From assembly GCA_017934425.1 (NCBI GenBank), contig JAGBJO010000016.1:1-60654 (forward strand): a stretch of DNA of 60,654 nt, written 5' to 3'. Below, one piece after another: positions 18,132-28,211 of this stretch. Each line of letters opens with the position of its first letter. The first letter of the stretch is position 1. The position numbers were made by a program, and so were the translations under genes. The notes under the pieces were generated by a model. The model had not been told where the DNA came from and did no database searches. It saw only the letters and a program-made list of their open reading frames with translations. This stretch comes from Ruminococcus sp. (GTDB lineage: Bacteria > Bacillota > Clostridia > Oscillospirales > Ruminococcaceae).

Positions 18132-19271
18132 TCATTTATTCTGATCTCTCACAATAAGCTCTCGCATTTCCGCAAGGTCGAAAGCATTTACCTTGCCGCT
18201 GCCGTCAGCATCATATTTCCAGAACTCCTCCCCTGTAAGAGCGTATTCCTTCTCGCCAAGGAGATAGTGGCAAAGCTTCACAAGGTCAGCCGCACGATAA
18301 ACAGTTTCCGGAGTTGTTGTGGTTGTGGTGGTCGTAGTGACAGCGGTTGTAGTGGTGGTATCAGAAGTGGTTGTGGTGTTAGTTGTAGTTGCGGTGGAAG
18401 TGCCTGTAACCGGCGCAATTGTACCGCCCAGGTAGTTATCCAGCATACCTGCCCAGTAAGTACCCATTGCCTTGTATCCAGTATTATTCGGGTGAACGCC
18501 GTCGAAAAGCTGTGTCTTGACATCGGTGATAACGCTGTTTACATCAGCAAAGTACAGGTTGCTGTGCTGCGCCTGCATTTCCTTAACTACTGCTTCCACC
18601 TGAGCATTATAGTCTTTTATAGTCTGCTTTACTGCGTTCTCGGCAGTCTCGTCGTCGTACTGCACCTGCCAGTCGGCGCTGTGGCGGTAGTTTCCGAACC
18701 AGTTATATACCTCCTCACGGTTCGGGTCAAGGTCGGGGATAGTCGTAACAAAAAGTGCCGAGGTATCCGGGATATTTGCAAGGATATACTCCACCAGTGA
18801 GCCAAGTCGCTCGCCTGCGCTGTCCATTTCGTAGCAGTCTATAACGTCGTTTGTACCTATCTGCAAGGTAACTATGTCCGGGGAAGTAGCTTCCAGACAG
18901 CCGGAGGATTCCAGTGTCTCGTAAATACCCATACGTCCGCCAAAACTCTTGATAGTATAGCCGCTATATCCGGTATTTGCGTTATCGTAGGAGAAAGTTT
19001 CGCCGGTTTCCGGGTCAGTATATGTGGAAAGCCACTCGCCGCTTTCGTCCTTGTTGCCAACCATGTCTATGCTGTAGCCTTTTTCGGTAAGCTGGTTGTA
19101 GATGAACTTGCGGTAAGAGCCTGCGTAATCGCTTGTATAGCCGTCAGTAATGGAATCGCCTATGCACATTATTTTGACGGTATCGCTATCATCAGCCGCC
19201 GGAGCGCTGAAAATGGAGAGGGCTGAAACAGCCAGCGCAGATGCCGAAATTGCTGATATTATCTTTTTCAT
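18132..19271 (-). CDS. Secreted SGNH/GDSL esterase with Thr-rich linker and dockerin-like tail
   Basis: A 379-residue exported esterase. Residues 1-25 are a signal peptide. The SGNH catalytic domain (about 30-275) shows block I CIGDSITDGY, block III IGTNDV and block V DGVHPNNTGY with the catalytic Asp and His, in the pattern of CE3-type acetylxylan esterases. A run of Thr (about 285-320) links to a C-terminal dockerin-like module with ADLVKLCHYLL and one clear calcium-binding loop DADGSGKVNAFDL; the second loop is degenerate. Likely removes acetyl groups from plant polysaccharide and docks onto a cohesin. GGAGG lies 8 nt before the ATG at 19271; a longer frame to 19301 lacks such a site. Confidence 0.88.
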   Translation of the reverse strand: MKKIISAISASALAVSALSIFSAPAADDSDTVKIMCIGDSITDGYTSDYAGSYRKFIYNQLTEKGYSIDMVGNKDESGEWLSTYTDPETGETFSYDNANTGYSGYTIKSFGGRMGIYETLESSGCLEATSPDIVTLQIGTNDVIDCYEMDSAGERLGSLVEYILANIPDTSALFVTTIPDLDPNREEVYNWFGNYRHSADWQVQYDDETAENAVKQTIKDYNAQVEAVVKEMQAQHSNLYFADVNSVITDVKTQLFDGVHPNNTGYKAMGTYWAGMLDNYLGGTIAPVTGTSTATTTNTTTTSDTTTTTAVTTTTTTTTTPETVYRAADLVKLCHYLLGEKEYALTGEEFWKYDADGSGKVNAFDLAEMRELIVRDQNK

Positions 19272-19408
19272 AACCATAACCTCCATACTCCGCCGACACA
19301 ATAGAGGGAGTCAGCAGAGCCTTATGTATTAATATTAACATTTAAAACTTTACAAGTCAATTCAAAATTGTACAAATTTCTACCATATATTGCGGAAATT
19401 CTGATGCC

Positions 19409-20176
19409 TTACAGATTTCTGCAATATGCCTTTATCTTATCCTCGTCAAGATTCAGGATAAGTTCCGGCGGATAGTCCAGTTCGCCCAGGAGTTCAAGAG
19501 TATTTTCAAAGTGGCCTATCTTACTGCTATAGTGAGCATCAGTTCCGAGGTATATCTGATTGCCGTTCTCACGGGCAATACCCAGCCAGTACTTCATACG
19601 CTCATAAACGCCACCGGACTTTCTGAGGAGCGATGCCTCGTTAACTTCAAGGAGAACTCCCTTGTCCTTCGCCAAAACCACAAGTTTCTCCAGAGTATCC
19701 TTTACTTCCGGGCAAAGTTCCACGCCGAAGCGCCTGCCCTCAAGCTTATGGAAACCACGCTCTATATGTGCAAAGGACGAGTAGTCGCTGGCAGCCTCCA
19801 CATACATCTGGTAAAGCTGCTCCAGAGTCACCGATGGGATATCCATAAAGAAGCTGTGCAGACCAATGGGTTTCCACATAAGCTGAGCGATCTTCTCAGG
19901 ATTATAAGGGGTCTGCCCCAGGTTGAACTCCCCTCCTCCGATAACGTAAACTCCGCAGTCGGTGGGGTTGATGTCACGTTCCAGGTAACGCAGGCGGGTT
20001 ATTTCGTTCTTCTTGTCAAGCGCCGAGCCGTCGCAGTAGTAGTGGTCAGTTATCGCCAGATACCGCAGACCAGCCCTGTGCGCCGCCGCAATATTCTCCT
20101 CGATAGTGGAGAAAGCATGACCGGAAAAAATCGTGTGCGTGTGCAGGTCAGCCAGTATCTTGCCGTATTTCGTCAT
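19409..20176 (-). CDS. PHP-domain phosphoesterase
   Basis: A 255-residue PHP (polymerase and histidinol phosphatase) protein. Metal-ligand motifs are in place: DLHTHTIFSGHAFST near the N-terminus, AITDHYY, GGGEFNL, SSFAHIERG, and the final LGTDAHY. The stand-alone form resembles YcdX and histidinol-phosphatase-like enzymes; the substrate is not evident. GGAGG 7 nt before the ATG. It has its own promoter (20208-20236) and sits between unrelated genes. Confidence 0.85.
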   Translation of the reverse strand: MTKYGKILADLHTHTIFSGHAFSTIEENIAAAHRAGLRYLAITDHYYCDGSALDKKNEITRLRYLERDINPTDCGVYVIGGGEFNLGQTPYNPEKIAQLMWKPIGLHSFFMDIPSVTLEQLYQMYVEAASDYSSFAHIERGFHKLEGRRFGVELCPEVKDTLEKLVVLAKDKGVLLEVNEASLLRKSGGVYERMKYWLGIARENGNQIYLGTDAHYSSKIGHFENTLELLGELDYPPELILNLDEDKIKAYCRNL

Positions 20177-20207
20177 ATTATCGCCTCCTTAAATGATGAT
20201 TACTTTA

Positions 20208-20236
20208 ATTATAACATAGCATACCAGAAATTGCAA
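20208..20236 (-). promoter_or_regulatory. Sigma-A promoter of the PHP gene
   Basis: Minus-strand TTGCAA (20231-20236), 17-bp spacer, TATAAT (20208-20213), about 35 bp upstream of the ATG. Confidence 0.75.
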
Positions 20237-20253
20237 GCAACAGCATATAAAGA

Positions 20254-20287
20254 AAAGCCGGCAGCAGAAAGGTCTGCGTGCCGGCTC
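20254..20287 (-). terminator. Second terminator after the barstar gene
   Basis: AGCCGGCA/TGCCGGCT 8-bp stem with an inner GCAGA/TCTGC pairing, followed by TTTTC on the minus strand. It is the distal member of a tandem pair that insulates the PHP gene. Confidence 0.7.
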
Positions 20288-20326
20288 TGTGTAATTGTGG
20301 TTTTACAAAAACTTTTGCAATAAAAA

Positions 20327-20349
20327 TCCCGGCAGAAAATCTGCCGGGT
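20327..20349 (-). terminator. First terminator after the barstar gene
   Basis: CCCGGCAGA/TCTGCCGGG 9-bp stem with a TTT loop-side run and ATTTTTATT downstream on the minus strand. Confidence 0.8.
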
Positions 20350-20400
20350 GCTGTTGTCTGGGCATAACTAAATTGATGACATTATCAGATGATCATAACA

Positions 20401-20724
20401 TCAATCAATGACCTTATAATCAAATCGTCTGTCCCATTGATCTTGTATTTCCATAAAATTCTTATAATAATTCTTGTTTTTTTCCAGCAACTCAATAATT
20501 TTTTTACTGTATTCATATAACTCTTTATGAAGTGAATATAGCCCTGTTACTTCTACTACTGTATATTCCCTTGGCTCATTTAACAGATCCCAGAATGCAC
20601 TCCAGTTTCTTCCGTACCAATCCGGAAAACCAAACGCTTCCTTTAGCACCTGATGAATTTGTTCCGGATACTTGCAGTCATGAAAATCAAGAGTAATGAT
20701 CGTCGGTTTTTCAGCTAATCTCAT
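20401..20724 (-). CDS. Barstar-family ribonuclease inhibitor (immunity protein)
   Basis: A 107-residue protein with the barstar hallmark FGFPDWYGRNWSAFWDLL in the position of the inhibitor helix that plugs the barnase active site. Family members are cytoplasmic one-to-one inhibitors. Intact, normal length slightly above barstar (90 residues). It starts 13 nt after the restored stop of the barnase-like gene (20738), so toxin and immunity form one transcript. AGGTGATATA precedes the ATG. Confidence 0.9.
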   Translation of the reverse strand: MRLAEKPTIITLDFHDCKYPEQIHQVLKEAFGFPDWYGRNWSAFWDLLNEPREYTVVEVTGLYSLHKELYEYSKKIIELLEKNKNYYKNFMEIQDQWDRRFDYKVID

Positions 20725-20737
20725 TATATCACCTCAC

Positions 20738-21315
20738 TTATACTATTTCATAAAAAGTCATATAATGATCGTAAGTAACGAACATAAGCCCGTCATTAGA
20801 CCAAAGTATTCTGTGTTTATTTCTCTTTCCCGGAGTATAATTGATATCTGCTTCATACCATATACGTCCGGTTTAACAGGTAAATGACCGTCTGAGTTGT
20901 CATATACGCCTTTTGTATACATTTTTCCGGGAGCGTATTTAGAAGGCTTATCACCGCTTTTCCATCCAAGTATTTTTAATCCAATATCATCAATGTAATA
21001 GTTTGGAAGCGTTCCATAGTTACGCAAATACCAATCAGCACCATTTTGTCCGTCCTTTGTAGCGTTTCCAACCAAAACAGCACTCATAGGCTTTATCTTA
21101 CATCTGCATTTATGGTGCAAAGGCGGATAAGGGATAGGATTTTCTGATTGTGTATAGATTTTACCATGCAATGCCTTACAGCCAGAGCATATTCTCAAAT
21201 CGAGGATCGCTATCCAATTTTTATAATTATTGCTTGTGAATTTAGGAGGATCGTAGTGATCAAGAGCACCTTTTTCATTTAATACAACTCCTCCATAAAA
21301 TGTTTTTCTGTACAT
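20738..21315 (-). pseudogene. MuF-like/barnase toxin gene with an internal frameshift
   Basis: From the ATG at 21315 (GGAG 5 nt upstream), residues 1-75 carry a MuF-like cap (LRICSGCKALHGKIY, PPLHHKCRCKI). Residues from about 93 match the first half of barnase (GTLPNYYIDD, LGWKSGD, YAPGKMYTKGVYDN). Near 20870-20880 the frame breaks: the reading frame from 21315 runs to a stop at 20758 with unrelated sequence. One frame over, GRIWYEADINYTPGKRNKHR and ILWSNDGL...YDHYMTFYEIV continue barnase perfectly to a stop at 20738. A net loss of one base separates toxin from its catalytic Glu, Arg and His residues, so the product is probably inactive unless the base is a sequencing error. The barstar gene follows 13 nt later. 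Confidence 0.85.
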
Positions 21316-21479
21316 ATTTTCTCCTTTTACCATTATTTGAAAGAAAAATTCTTTCATAATAAGGAGAAAAAACATCATTTTTCAATGTAAAACAGTTGAA
21401 TAAGACGTTAAATTAAATGATAAATGTATAAATCAACAAAATGTGCGTTATATCACGGTGATAAGTTATCATAAATTAC

Positions 21480-21507
21480 AAAAAAGCTACGCAAAATGCG
21501 TAGCTTT
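21480..21507 (-). terminator. Terminator after tRNA-Gln
   Basis: AAAGCTACGCA/TGCGTAGCTTT stem with six T downstream on the minus strand, starting 5 nt past the encoded CCA. Confidence 0.9.
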
Positions 21508-21511
21508 AATC

Positions 21512-21587
21512 TGGTTGGGGTGGAAGGATTTGAACCCTCGAAATGACGGAGTCAGAGTCCGTTGCCTTACCGCTTGGCGACACCCCA
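21512..21587 (-). tRNA. tRNA-Gln(CUG)
   Basis: Minus-strand cloverleaf: acceptor TGGGGTG/CACCCCA, D arm GTCGCCAAGCGGTAAGGCAAC, anticodon stem ACGGA/TCCGT with loop CTCTGAC (anticodon CUG), T arm CGAGGGTTCGAATCCTTC shown in part. Discriminator A and the CCA end are encoded. It has its own promoter and terminator. Confidence 0.96.
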
Positions 21588-21624
21588 GTTTATTTATTTT
21601 GTGCTTAACTCATTCAGCTTTTAT

Positions 21625-21653
21625 ATTATATCACGCTTTTCAGCATTTGTCAA
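21625..21653 (-). promoter_or_regulatory. Consensus promoter of tRNA-Gln
   Basis: TTGACA (21648-21653), 17-bp spacer, TATAAT (21625-21630) on the minus strand: a perfect match. Confidence 0.9.
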
Positions 21654-21696
21654 TACTTTTCAAGAAAATTTTATTTTTTAATTATTTCTTCCCTAC

Positions 21697-21725
21697 TTGA
21701 AAATGTCCGTCGGTCATTATATAAT
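21697..21725 (+). promoter_or_regulatory. Promoter of the DagK-like gene, with long leader
   Basis: TTGAAA (21697-21702), 17-bp spacer, TATAAT (21720-21725) on the plus strand. The start near 21732 leaves a leader of about 155 nt before the ATG at 21888. I see no recognised riboswitch or terminator hairpin in that leader. Confidence 0.75.
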
Positions 21726-21887
21726 AGTAGTATAAGCTATTTTCGGCGCTGTACGGAGATTTTACTGAACTGATAAGGTTCTGTGATTTACCGCAGGAGT
21801 GCTTCAGTCTCAAGCTGTTACTAAAAATTCCACTGTCGCTGCTTCTGCGCCGCCAATTATTTCAGAGAAACAATATAGGAGAGGAAT

Positions 21888-22841
21888 ATGCAGAGACTTT
21901 ATTTTATCGTGAACATTGTTGCCGGGCGTGCGGAGATAAGCGCTTCCCTGGGCAATATCCTGAACGAATTCACCAAAGCCGACTATGAGGTCACTGTCCA
22001 TGTTACCCAGAGCGGCACTGATGCTTCTGAGAAGTCGCTGTATGCCTGCGAAAACGGCTACGATGTTATCGTGTGCGCCGGCGGCGACGGTACGCTCAGC
22101 CAGTGCTTGCAGGGAATAATTGACAGCGGCAGGAAAATTCCTATTGGCTATATTCCGGCAGGTTCTACAAATGATTTCGCCCGGACACTTGGCATACCCA
22201 AAGAGCCTATGGACGCTGTGCGCTGGATCACCGAAGGAGTTCCTACGCCGGTGGATATCGGCAAATTCAACAACAGCTACTTCTCATACATCGTCGCTTT
22301 CGGCGCTTTTACTAACATCACCTACGAAACGCCTCAGAACATCAAGAACATTTTCGGTCATTCCGCCTACATCATGAACGGTCTTATGCACCTGACCAGT
22401 ATCCGCTCAAAGCGTATGCGTATCGAGTACGACGGCAACGTTCTGGAGGACGACTTCATTTTTGGCATGGTGACGAATTCCGCATCTGTTGCCGGACTGC
22501 TGTCAATGACGGATTTTCTGTTGGACGACGGCGTTTTCGAGGTAATACTCATCAGCAAGCCGGCGAACATCATGCAGCTTCAGCGGATAATCCACTCCCT
22601 GCTGAACATCACCGAGGAGATCGACCGGGATTATATCAAGTTCTTCCGCACCCACAAGATAACCTTCACCTCCCTCAGTGACGAACCGATCACCTGGACT
22701 CGTGACGGCGAATACGGCGGTGATCTGCCGGTGAACGTGGTTGAAAACTTGCAGCAGTCGGTAAATTTCCTTGTTGGCAAAGAGCCTTCGACTATATTCA
22801 CTGACGGCGAGGACGATGAACCCACTGAGACACTTGAATAA
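21888..22841 (+). CDS. Diacylglycerol kinase-family lipid kinase (YegS/DagK-like)
   Basis: A 317-residue lipid kinase of the DAGK catalytic superfamily, which phosphorylates diacylglycerol or related lipids at the inner membrane face. Signatures: N-terminal FIVNIVAGR, the nucleotide-binding VCAGGDGTLSQ at about 64-74, and IPAGSTNDFARTLG at about 97-110; the C-terminal beta-sandwich carries DDFIFGMVTNSASVAGL and DDGVFEVILI. Normal length. The exact lipid substrate cannot be told. GGAGAGGAAT precedes the ATG. It stands alone on the plus strand with its own promoter and terminator. Confidence 0.9.
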   Translation: MQRLYFIVNIVAGRAEISASLGNILNEFTKADYEVTVHVTQSGTDASEKSLYACENGYDVIVCAGGDGTLSQCLQGIIDSGRKIPIGYIPAGSTNDFARTLGIPKEPMDAVRWITEGVPTPVDIGKFNNSYFSYIVAFGAFTNITYETPQNIKNIFGHSAYIMNGLMHLTSIRSKRMRIEYDGNVLEDDFIFGMVTNSASVAGLLSMTDFLLDDGVFEVILISKPANIMQLQRIIHSLLNITEEIDRDYIKFFRTHKITFTSLSDEPITWTRDGEYGGDLPVNVVENLQQSVNFLVGKEPSTIFTDGEDDEPTETLE

Positions 22842-22846
22842 CGATG

Positions 22847-22874
22847 ATCGCTGCCTTCGGGCGGCGATTTTTTT
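22847..22874 (+). terminator. Terminator after the DagK-like gene
   Basis: ATCGCTGCC TTCG GGCGGCGAT stem with a UUCG tetraloop, followed by seven T, 5 bp past the stop codon. Confidence 0.92.
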
Positions 22875-22879
22875 GCATA

Positions 22880-22911
22880 AAAAAGGCTCCCGGCAATAAA
22901 CCGGAAGCCTT
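22880..22911 (-). terminator. Terminator after the two-helix membrane protein gene
   Basis: AAGGCTTCCGG/CCGGGAGCCTT stem followed by six T on the minus strand; back to back with the plus-strand DagK terminator. Confidence 0.88.
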
Positions 22912-22938
22912 GTATTTTTGTGTGGGCGCACTGTGACG

Positions 22939-23472
22939 TTACTTGATAACGACACCCCAGGTCGAACTTACTTTCTCGTAAAGTCGTATCTTTTCGTGCT
23001 TCTTCTGTCCCTTGAAGATGAACAGTATAGCAACTGCTGCGACAACGGTAAGTACAACGCCTACAACGACCTTTAATGTACCCTCGAATGCTACGAATGC
23101 AATTATCCAAATGATAACAGCAGCAATGAGGATAATAGGCAGACAGAATGTTGTAAAGCTTCTGTTCTTGACCTTGAGATAGTGCTGGATATCCTTGATA
23201 TTAAGTTTTTCGTAATGACGAGCGATAAAATTATCCGGCTGTGCCCATTTGCAGAATTCAGCAAGGTTCTTGAACTTTGCCTGATAATCCTGATAGTCGT
23301 GGAACTTCTCATTAAAGTGAGTAACACGATACCACACGTTAATACTGCCATCAGCAGCCTGTTCACCGTCCAGGACGTGAATTATAGTTCCCTGCTCAGC
23401 CTGACCCTTCATGCTCTTAGCTACAAGAAACTTTCTGTCTATCGCTTCATCTATATTTAGCAAATGAGTCAT
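22939..23472 (-). CDS. Unrecognised protein with two C-terminal membrane helices
   Basis: A 177-residue protein I do not recognise. Residues 1-105 are soluble and mixed alpha/beta in appearance, with WYRVTHFNEKFHDYQDYQ near 47-64. Residues about 109-128 and 132-152 are hydrophobic and look like a helical hairpin, followed by a short basic tail. GAGGTAGATTT precedes the ATG. Its promoter at 23624-23652 gives a leader of about 145 nt that may hold a small ORF. Confidence 0.75.
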   Translation of the reverse strand: MTHLLNIDEAIDRKFLVAKSMKGQAEQGTIIHVLDGEQAADGSINVWYRVTHFNEKFHDYQDYQAKFKNLAEFCKWAQPDNFIARHYEKLNIKDIQHYLKVKNRSFTTFCLPIILIAAVIIWIIAFVAFEGTLKVVVGVVLTVVAAVAILFIFKGQKKHEKIRLYEKVSSTWGVVIK

Positions 23473-23524
23473 AAATCTACCTCTTCCTTGACATTAAAAT
23501 ATTAAACAGTGCTTTTAATCTTTA

Positions 23525-23608
23525 TTATGCAAGTACATTTTCAATCCAGTCTGTTATAAACTCCGATCTAACAAACCGTTCCCATTCTGTAACTTTACAC
23601 GAGATCAT
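23525..23608 (-). CDS. Possible 27-residue leader ORF
   Basis: In the leader of the preceding gene's transcript an ATG at 23608 opens 27 codons (MISCKVTEWERFVRSEFITD then WIENVLA) and a TAA. The composition looks protein-like, with Trp, Phe and alternating charges. The Shine-Dalgarno (GAAGAAAT) is weak. It could be a small protein, a regulatory leader peptide or chance. Confidence 0.3.
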   Translation of the reverse strand: MISCKVTEWERFVRSEFITDWIENVLA

Positions 23609-23623
23609 ATTTCTTCAAGTCTT

Positions 23624-23652
23624 ATTATAACATACCGTACTGAAAAATGCAA
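23624..23652 (-). promoter_or_regulatory. Promoter upstream of the two-helix membrane protein gene
   Basis: Minus-strand TTGCAT (23647-23652), 17-bp spacer, TATAAT (23624-23629). Beyond it, 23653-23786 holds a TAACAGG/CCTGTTA hairpin (23719-23736) and no gene. Confidence 0.72.
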
Positions 23653-23786
23653 GTACAATTCCATGAACTTTCACAAAAAGTACATTTTCCACAAAAATTG
23701 CATCAAATCTTTGTAAGCCTGTTATATATTAACAGGATAACTGGCTATTTTTTGTGGGATAAGCAGGTTGAACCAGATAGATATGC

Positions 23787-25891
<2,105 letters not shown>

Positions 25892-25933
25892 CTGAGTCCG
25901 AACCTCCTTTCGTGTATTTTGCTAAAGGTCTTT

Positions 25934-26761
25934 TTACCAGCCAGTATCGAAAGGAACGTCGTCACTATCGTTCTTGCTTACGAGTTCCTGGATCTGCTGA
26001 CCGAGGAGTTTCTGCTTAGCAGCGAAAACGTCCTCCTCGCCCAGTTCATGGCTTGTATCATCTGAGAGTGTCATACTCTTACTTCCGATCTGAGAGGAAG
26101 TAACAGCGATGATCTTTATCATCTGAGCCAGCTGACCGCCGGAGTAAGCGTGAACAACTGTATCAGGAGAACCTGTAAACTCAGCAAGTACATCATCATT
26201 AGCCTCCTGACCGATACCCAGAGCAGCCTTCAGACCGAACTTATACCAGCTGTTGGACTTGAGTTCTTCCAGACCAGCCTTGTAGTCGTCTGAGGGGTAG
26301 CCATCGGTCATGAGGAATATTACGGGAGCGAAAGAGAGAGAAGGAGAGTTGAGGAAGCCATTTCTTGACATTCTCAGTGAAAGTTCCTTGAAAGCTGCGC
26401 CCAGGCTGGTAACGCCGCTTGCACGCAGTCTTGCCCACTCGAACTCCTCGATCGGGATAGGTGCGGAGTACATCCATCTTACGTCTGTAGAGAAGGTAAG
26501 AACAGCTACCTTTACTTCGGTATCAGCCTCGCCGACTCTGCGGATCTCAGGGATAAGCTCCTCCATAACGGTATTGAGCTCGCCCATTTTTTTGCCCTTC
26601 ATACTTCCCGAAGTATCGATCAGGAAGAATATAACCAGGCTCTTTCTTGAAACACCAGTAGCGCTAAGGGGGTCGTCATCAAAATCAAGCAGGCTATCCT
26701 TTTCGCCGGCTGTATTCTCTGTGCCCTTAACTGCGCCTTCAGTCATGTTCTCATTACTCAT
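25934..26761 (-). CDS. vWA-domain protein, TerY-like
   Basis: A 275-residue protein with a von Willebrand factor A domain at about 40-225. The metal-ion-dependent adhesion site is intact: DTSGSM at 49-54, the Thr in SGVTSLGAAF, and MTDGYPSDDY. Such intracellular vWA proteins act as metal-dependent adaptors, and TerY family members pair with a PP2C phosphatase and a kinase. The C-terminal 50 residues are acidic and unrecognised. It lies between the kinase (44 nt) and phosphatase (42 nt) genes. Confidence 0.88.
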   Translation of the reverse strand: MSNENMTEGAVKGTENTAGEKDSLLDFDDDPLSATGVSRKSLVIFFLIDTSGSMKGKKMGELNTVMEELIPEIRRVGEADTEVKVAVLTFSTDVRWMYSAPIPIEEFEWARLRASGVTSLGAAFKELSLRMSRNGFLNSPSLSFAPVIFLMTDGYPSDDYKAGLEELKSNSWYKFGLKAALGIGQEANDDVLAEFTGSPDTVVHAYSGGQLAQMIKIIAVTSSQIGSKSMTLSDDTSHELGEEDVFAAKQKLLGQQIQELVSKNDSDDVPFDTGW

Positions 26762-26805
26762 AAATTACATACATCCTTTCAGTTTGCTGCAATATGTTAA
26801 GCCAT

Positions 26806-28149
26806 TTATATTTCGGCAGTTATCCCTCCGAAATCGATCTGTAGACCCTGCCATATGGGGAATCCCTTTCCGGGAGCTATGTCATAGAATTTACCGTCAG
26901 GCATCTTGACCTTCCAGTTTCTGTCGGAGCTGTTTTTGATACCCAGCACGCCGGGTTTAAGTTTATTCTCCACCAGTTCGCCTGCAACGGTCATGAATTC
27001 CTCTGACTCAGGGTCGATCTCGCACTCGTAGAACTTGCAGCCAAGGTAAAGCGGCATACGTGTCTTACGGTTGCTGAAACCGAGAGTAGCGAACTCCATA
27101 CCGCACTTGGGGCATTTGAAGGTCTTGAAATCAGGTCTTTCAAACATAGACGAGAAGTTAGTCCTTCCGCAGCCGCAGGTGATGATCTCTGAACGGAGTC
27201 TGATGAAAAGCTTCTGCCATTCATTCTCGATGATACGCTTTGAGGGGTCGCTGATACCAACGGTAAACGACTTTACGAAAGCGTCCTTTATGTAATCGGG
27301 GTATATTCTCCAGAACTTGATAACGTTGTCGTGGATACCTCTTACAGGGCGGTTGGAAGCGTCATTCGGGTCATATACGAACACAGCGTCCTGACCGTAG
27401 TGACGAAGCTCAGAAGACTCTGTAAGGCAAACATCTCTTACTACCTTTTCGCCTTCCATAGGGTCGCCTCTGAAAAGAAGCTTAAAGAGGACAACGGCGA
27501 GGGAGTACTTATCGGTCTGCACATTAGGCTGAGCGATACCTCTTACTACCTCAGGAGCCATATATCCCGGCTTACCGCCGATACCGAAGTTGCTGCCGTC
27601 GGGGGCGATGTTATCACAGTCGCAGACCAGAACAGCGCCGGTATTAACATTGATGAAGAAACCGCCGTCGTTAAGGTCCTGGTAGCTCTTTCCGGCTCTA
27701 TGGAGCTGACGGAAGGAGTTAACTATATTTATGACCGCAGTTATCATAGCGGTAAGGCTCGTAAAGCGGACAGGTCTTTTAGCAGCCCTGCCGGTGAGGG
27801 GGTCGATCTCCAGCTTGTAGGTATTGAGGATATCTACGAATGAATCGAATCCATCAGGCTTTAAGTCCATGATATATCCGAATGTACCATCCTCAGCCTC
27901 TTTGGTAAGGTACTTTGGCCACAGGAACTTATTGTTCGGAGGACCGTCGGATATATTTCTTTTAAGGTTCTTATAGAATTCCTTGGGCTTTTTCATCTTA
28001 TCGATGTCATACCACTTCAGCGCCCATTTCTGACCGTTGAAACGGACCAGGTAAACAGTACCCTGACCACCGCTTCCGATAACGCTCAAAACCTTGGCCT
28101 TTCCGCCGAATTCCATTTCGACTTCCTGACCGATCTCAAGTTCTGTCAT
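26806..28149 (-). CDS. Ser/Thr protein kinase with C-terminal zinc ribbon
   Basis: A 447-residue protein. The kinase domain (about 15-320) shows the glycine loop GSGGQGTV (25-32), ALKWY with Lys45, a catalytic loop YQDLND (156-161) keeping the Asp but not the usual HRD, DCDN (187-190) in place of DFG, and YMAPE (196-200). A zinc ribbon follows with CGC at 325-327 and CPKC at 346-349, then a small beta-rich domain of about 100 residues. This architecture matches kinases of the TerY-associated triad. No membrane segment, so it is cytoplasmic, unlike PknB with PASTA domains. Confidence 0.88.
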   Translation of the reverse strand: MTELEIGQEVEMEFGGKAKVLSVIGSGGQGTVYLVRFNGQKWALKWYDIDKMKKPKEFYKNLKRNISDGPPNNKFLWPKYLTKEAEDGTFGYIMDLKPDGFDSFVDILNTYKLEIDPLTGRAAKRPVRFTSLTAMITAVINIVNSFRQLHRAGKSYQDLNDGGFFINVNTGAVLVCDCDNIAPDGSNFGIGGKPGYMAPEVVRGIAQPNVQTDKYSLAVVLFKLLFRGDPMEGEKVVRDVCLTESSELRHYGQDAVFVYDPNDASNRPVRGIHDNVIKFWRIYPDYIKDAFVKSFTVGISDPSKRIIENEWQKLFIRLRSEIITCGCGRTNFSSMFERPDFKTFKCPKCGMEFATLGFSNRKTRMPLYLGCKFYECEIDPESEEFMTVAGELVENKLKPGVLGIKNSSDRNWKVKMPDGKFYDIAPGKGFPIWQGLQIDFGGITAEI

Positions 28150-28211
28150 AATCTATTCATCCTTTCACCATTAATTCTTTGCGCTATTGCAAACATAGCC
28201 GTTACCGGCGG

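Noticed and set aside
20860-20890. Programmed frameshift in the barnase-like gene
   Set aside because: No X XXY YYZ slippery heptamer or stimulatory structure is evident at the break; mutation or sequence error is simpler, though not excluded.
20758-21315. Prophage remnant
   Set aside because: The MuF-like cap recalls phage head proteins, but no other phage gene, integrase or attachment site is present; a toxin-immunity pair explains it better.
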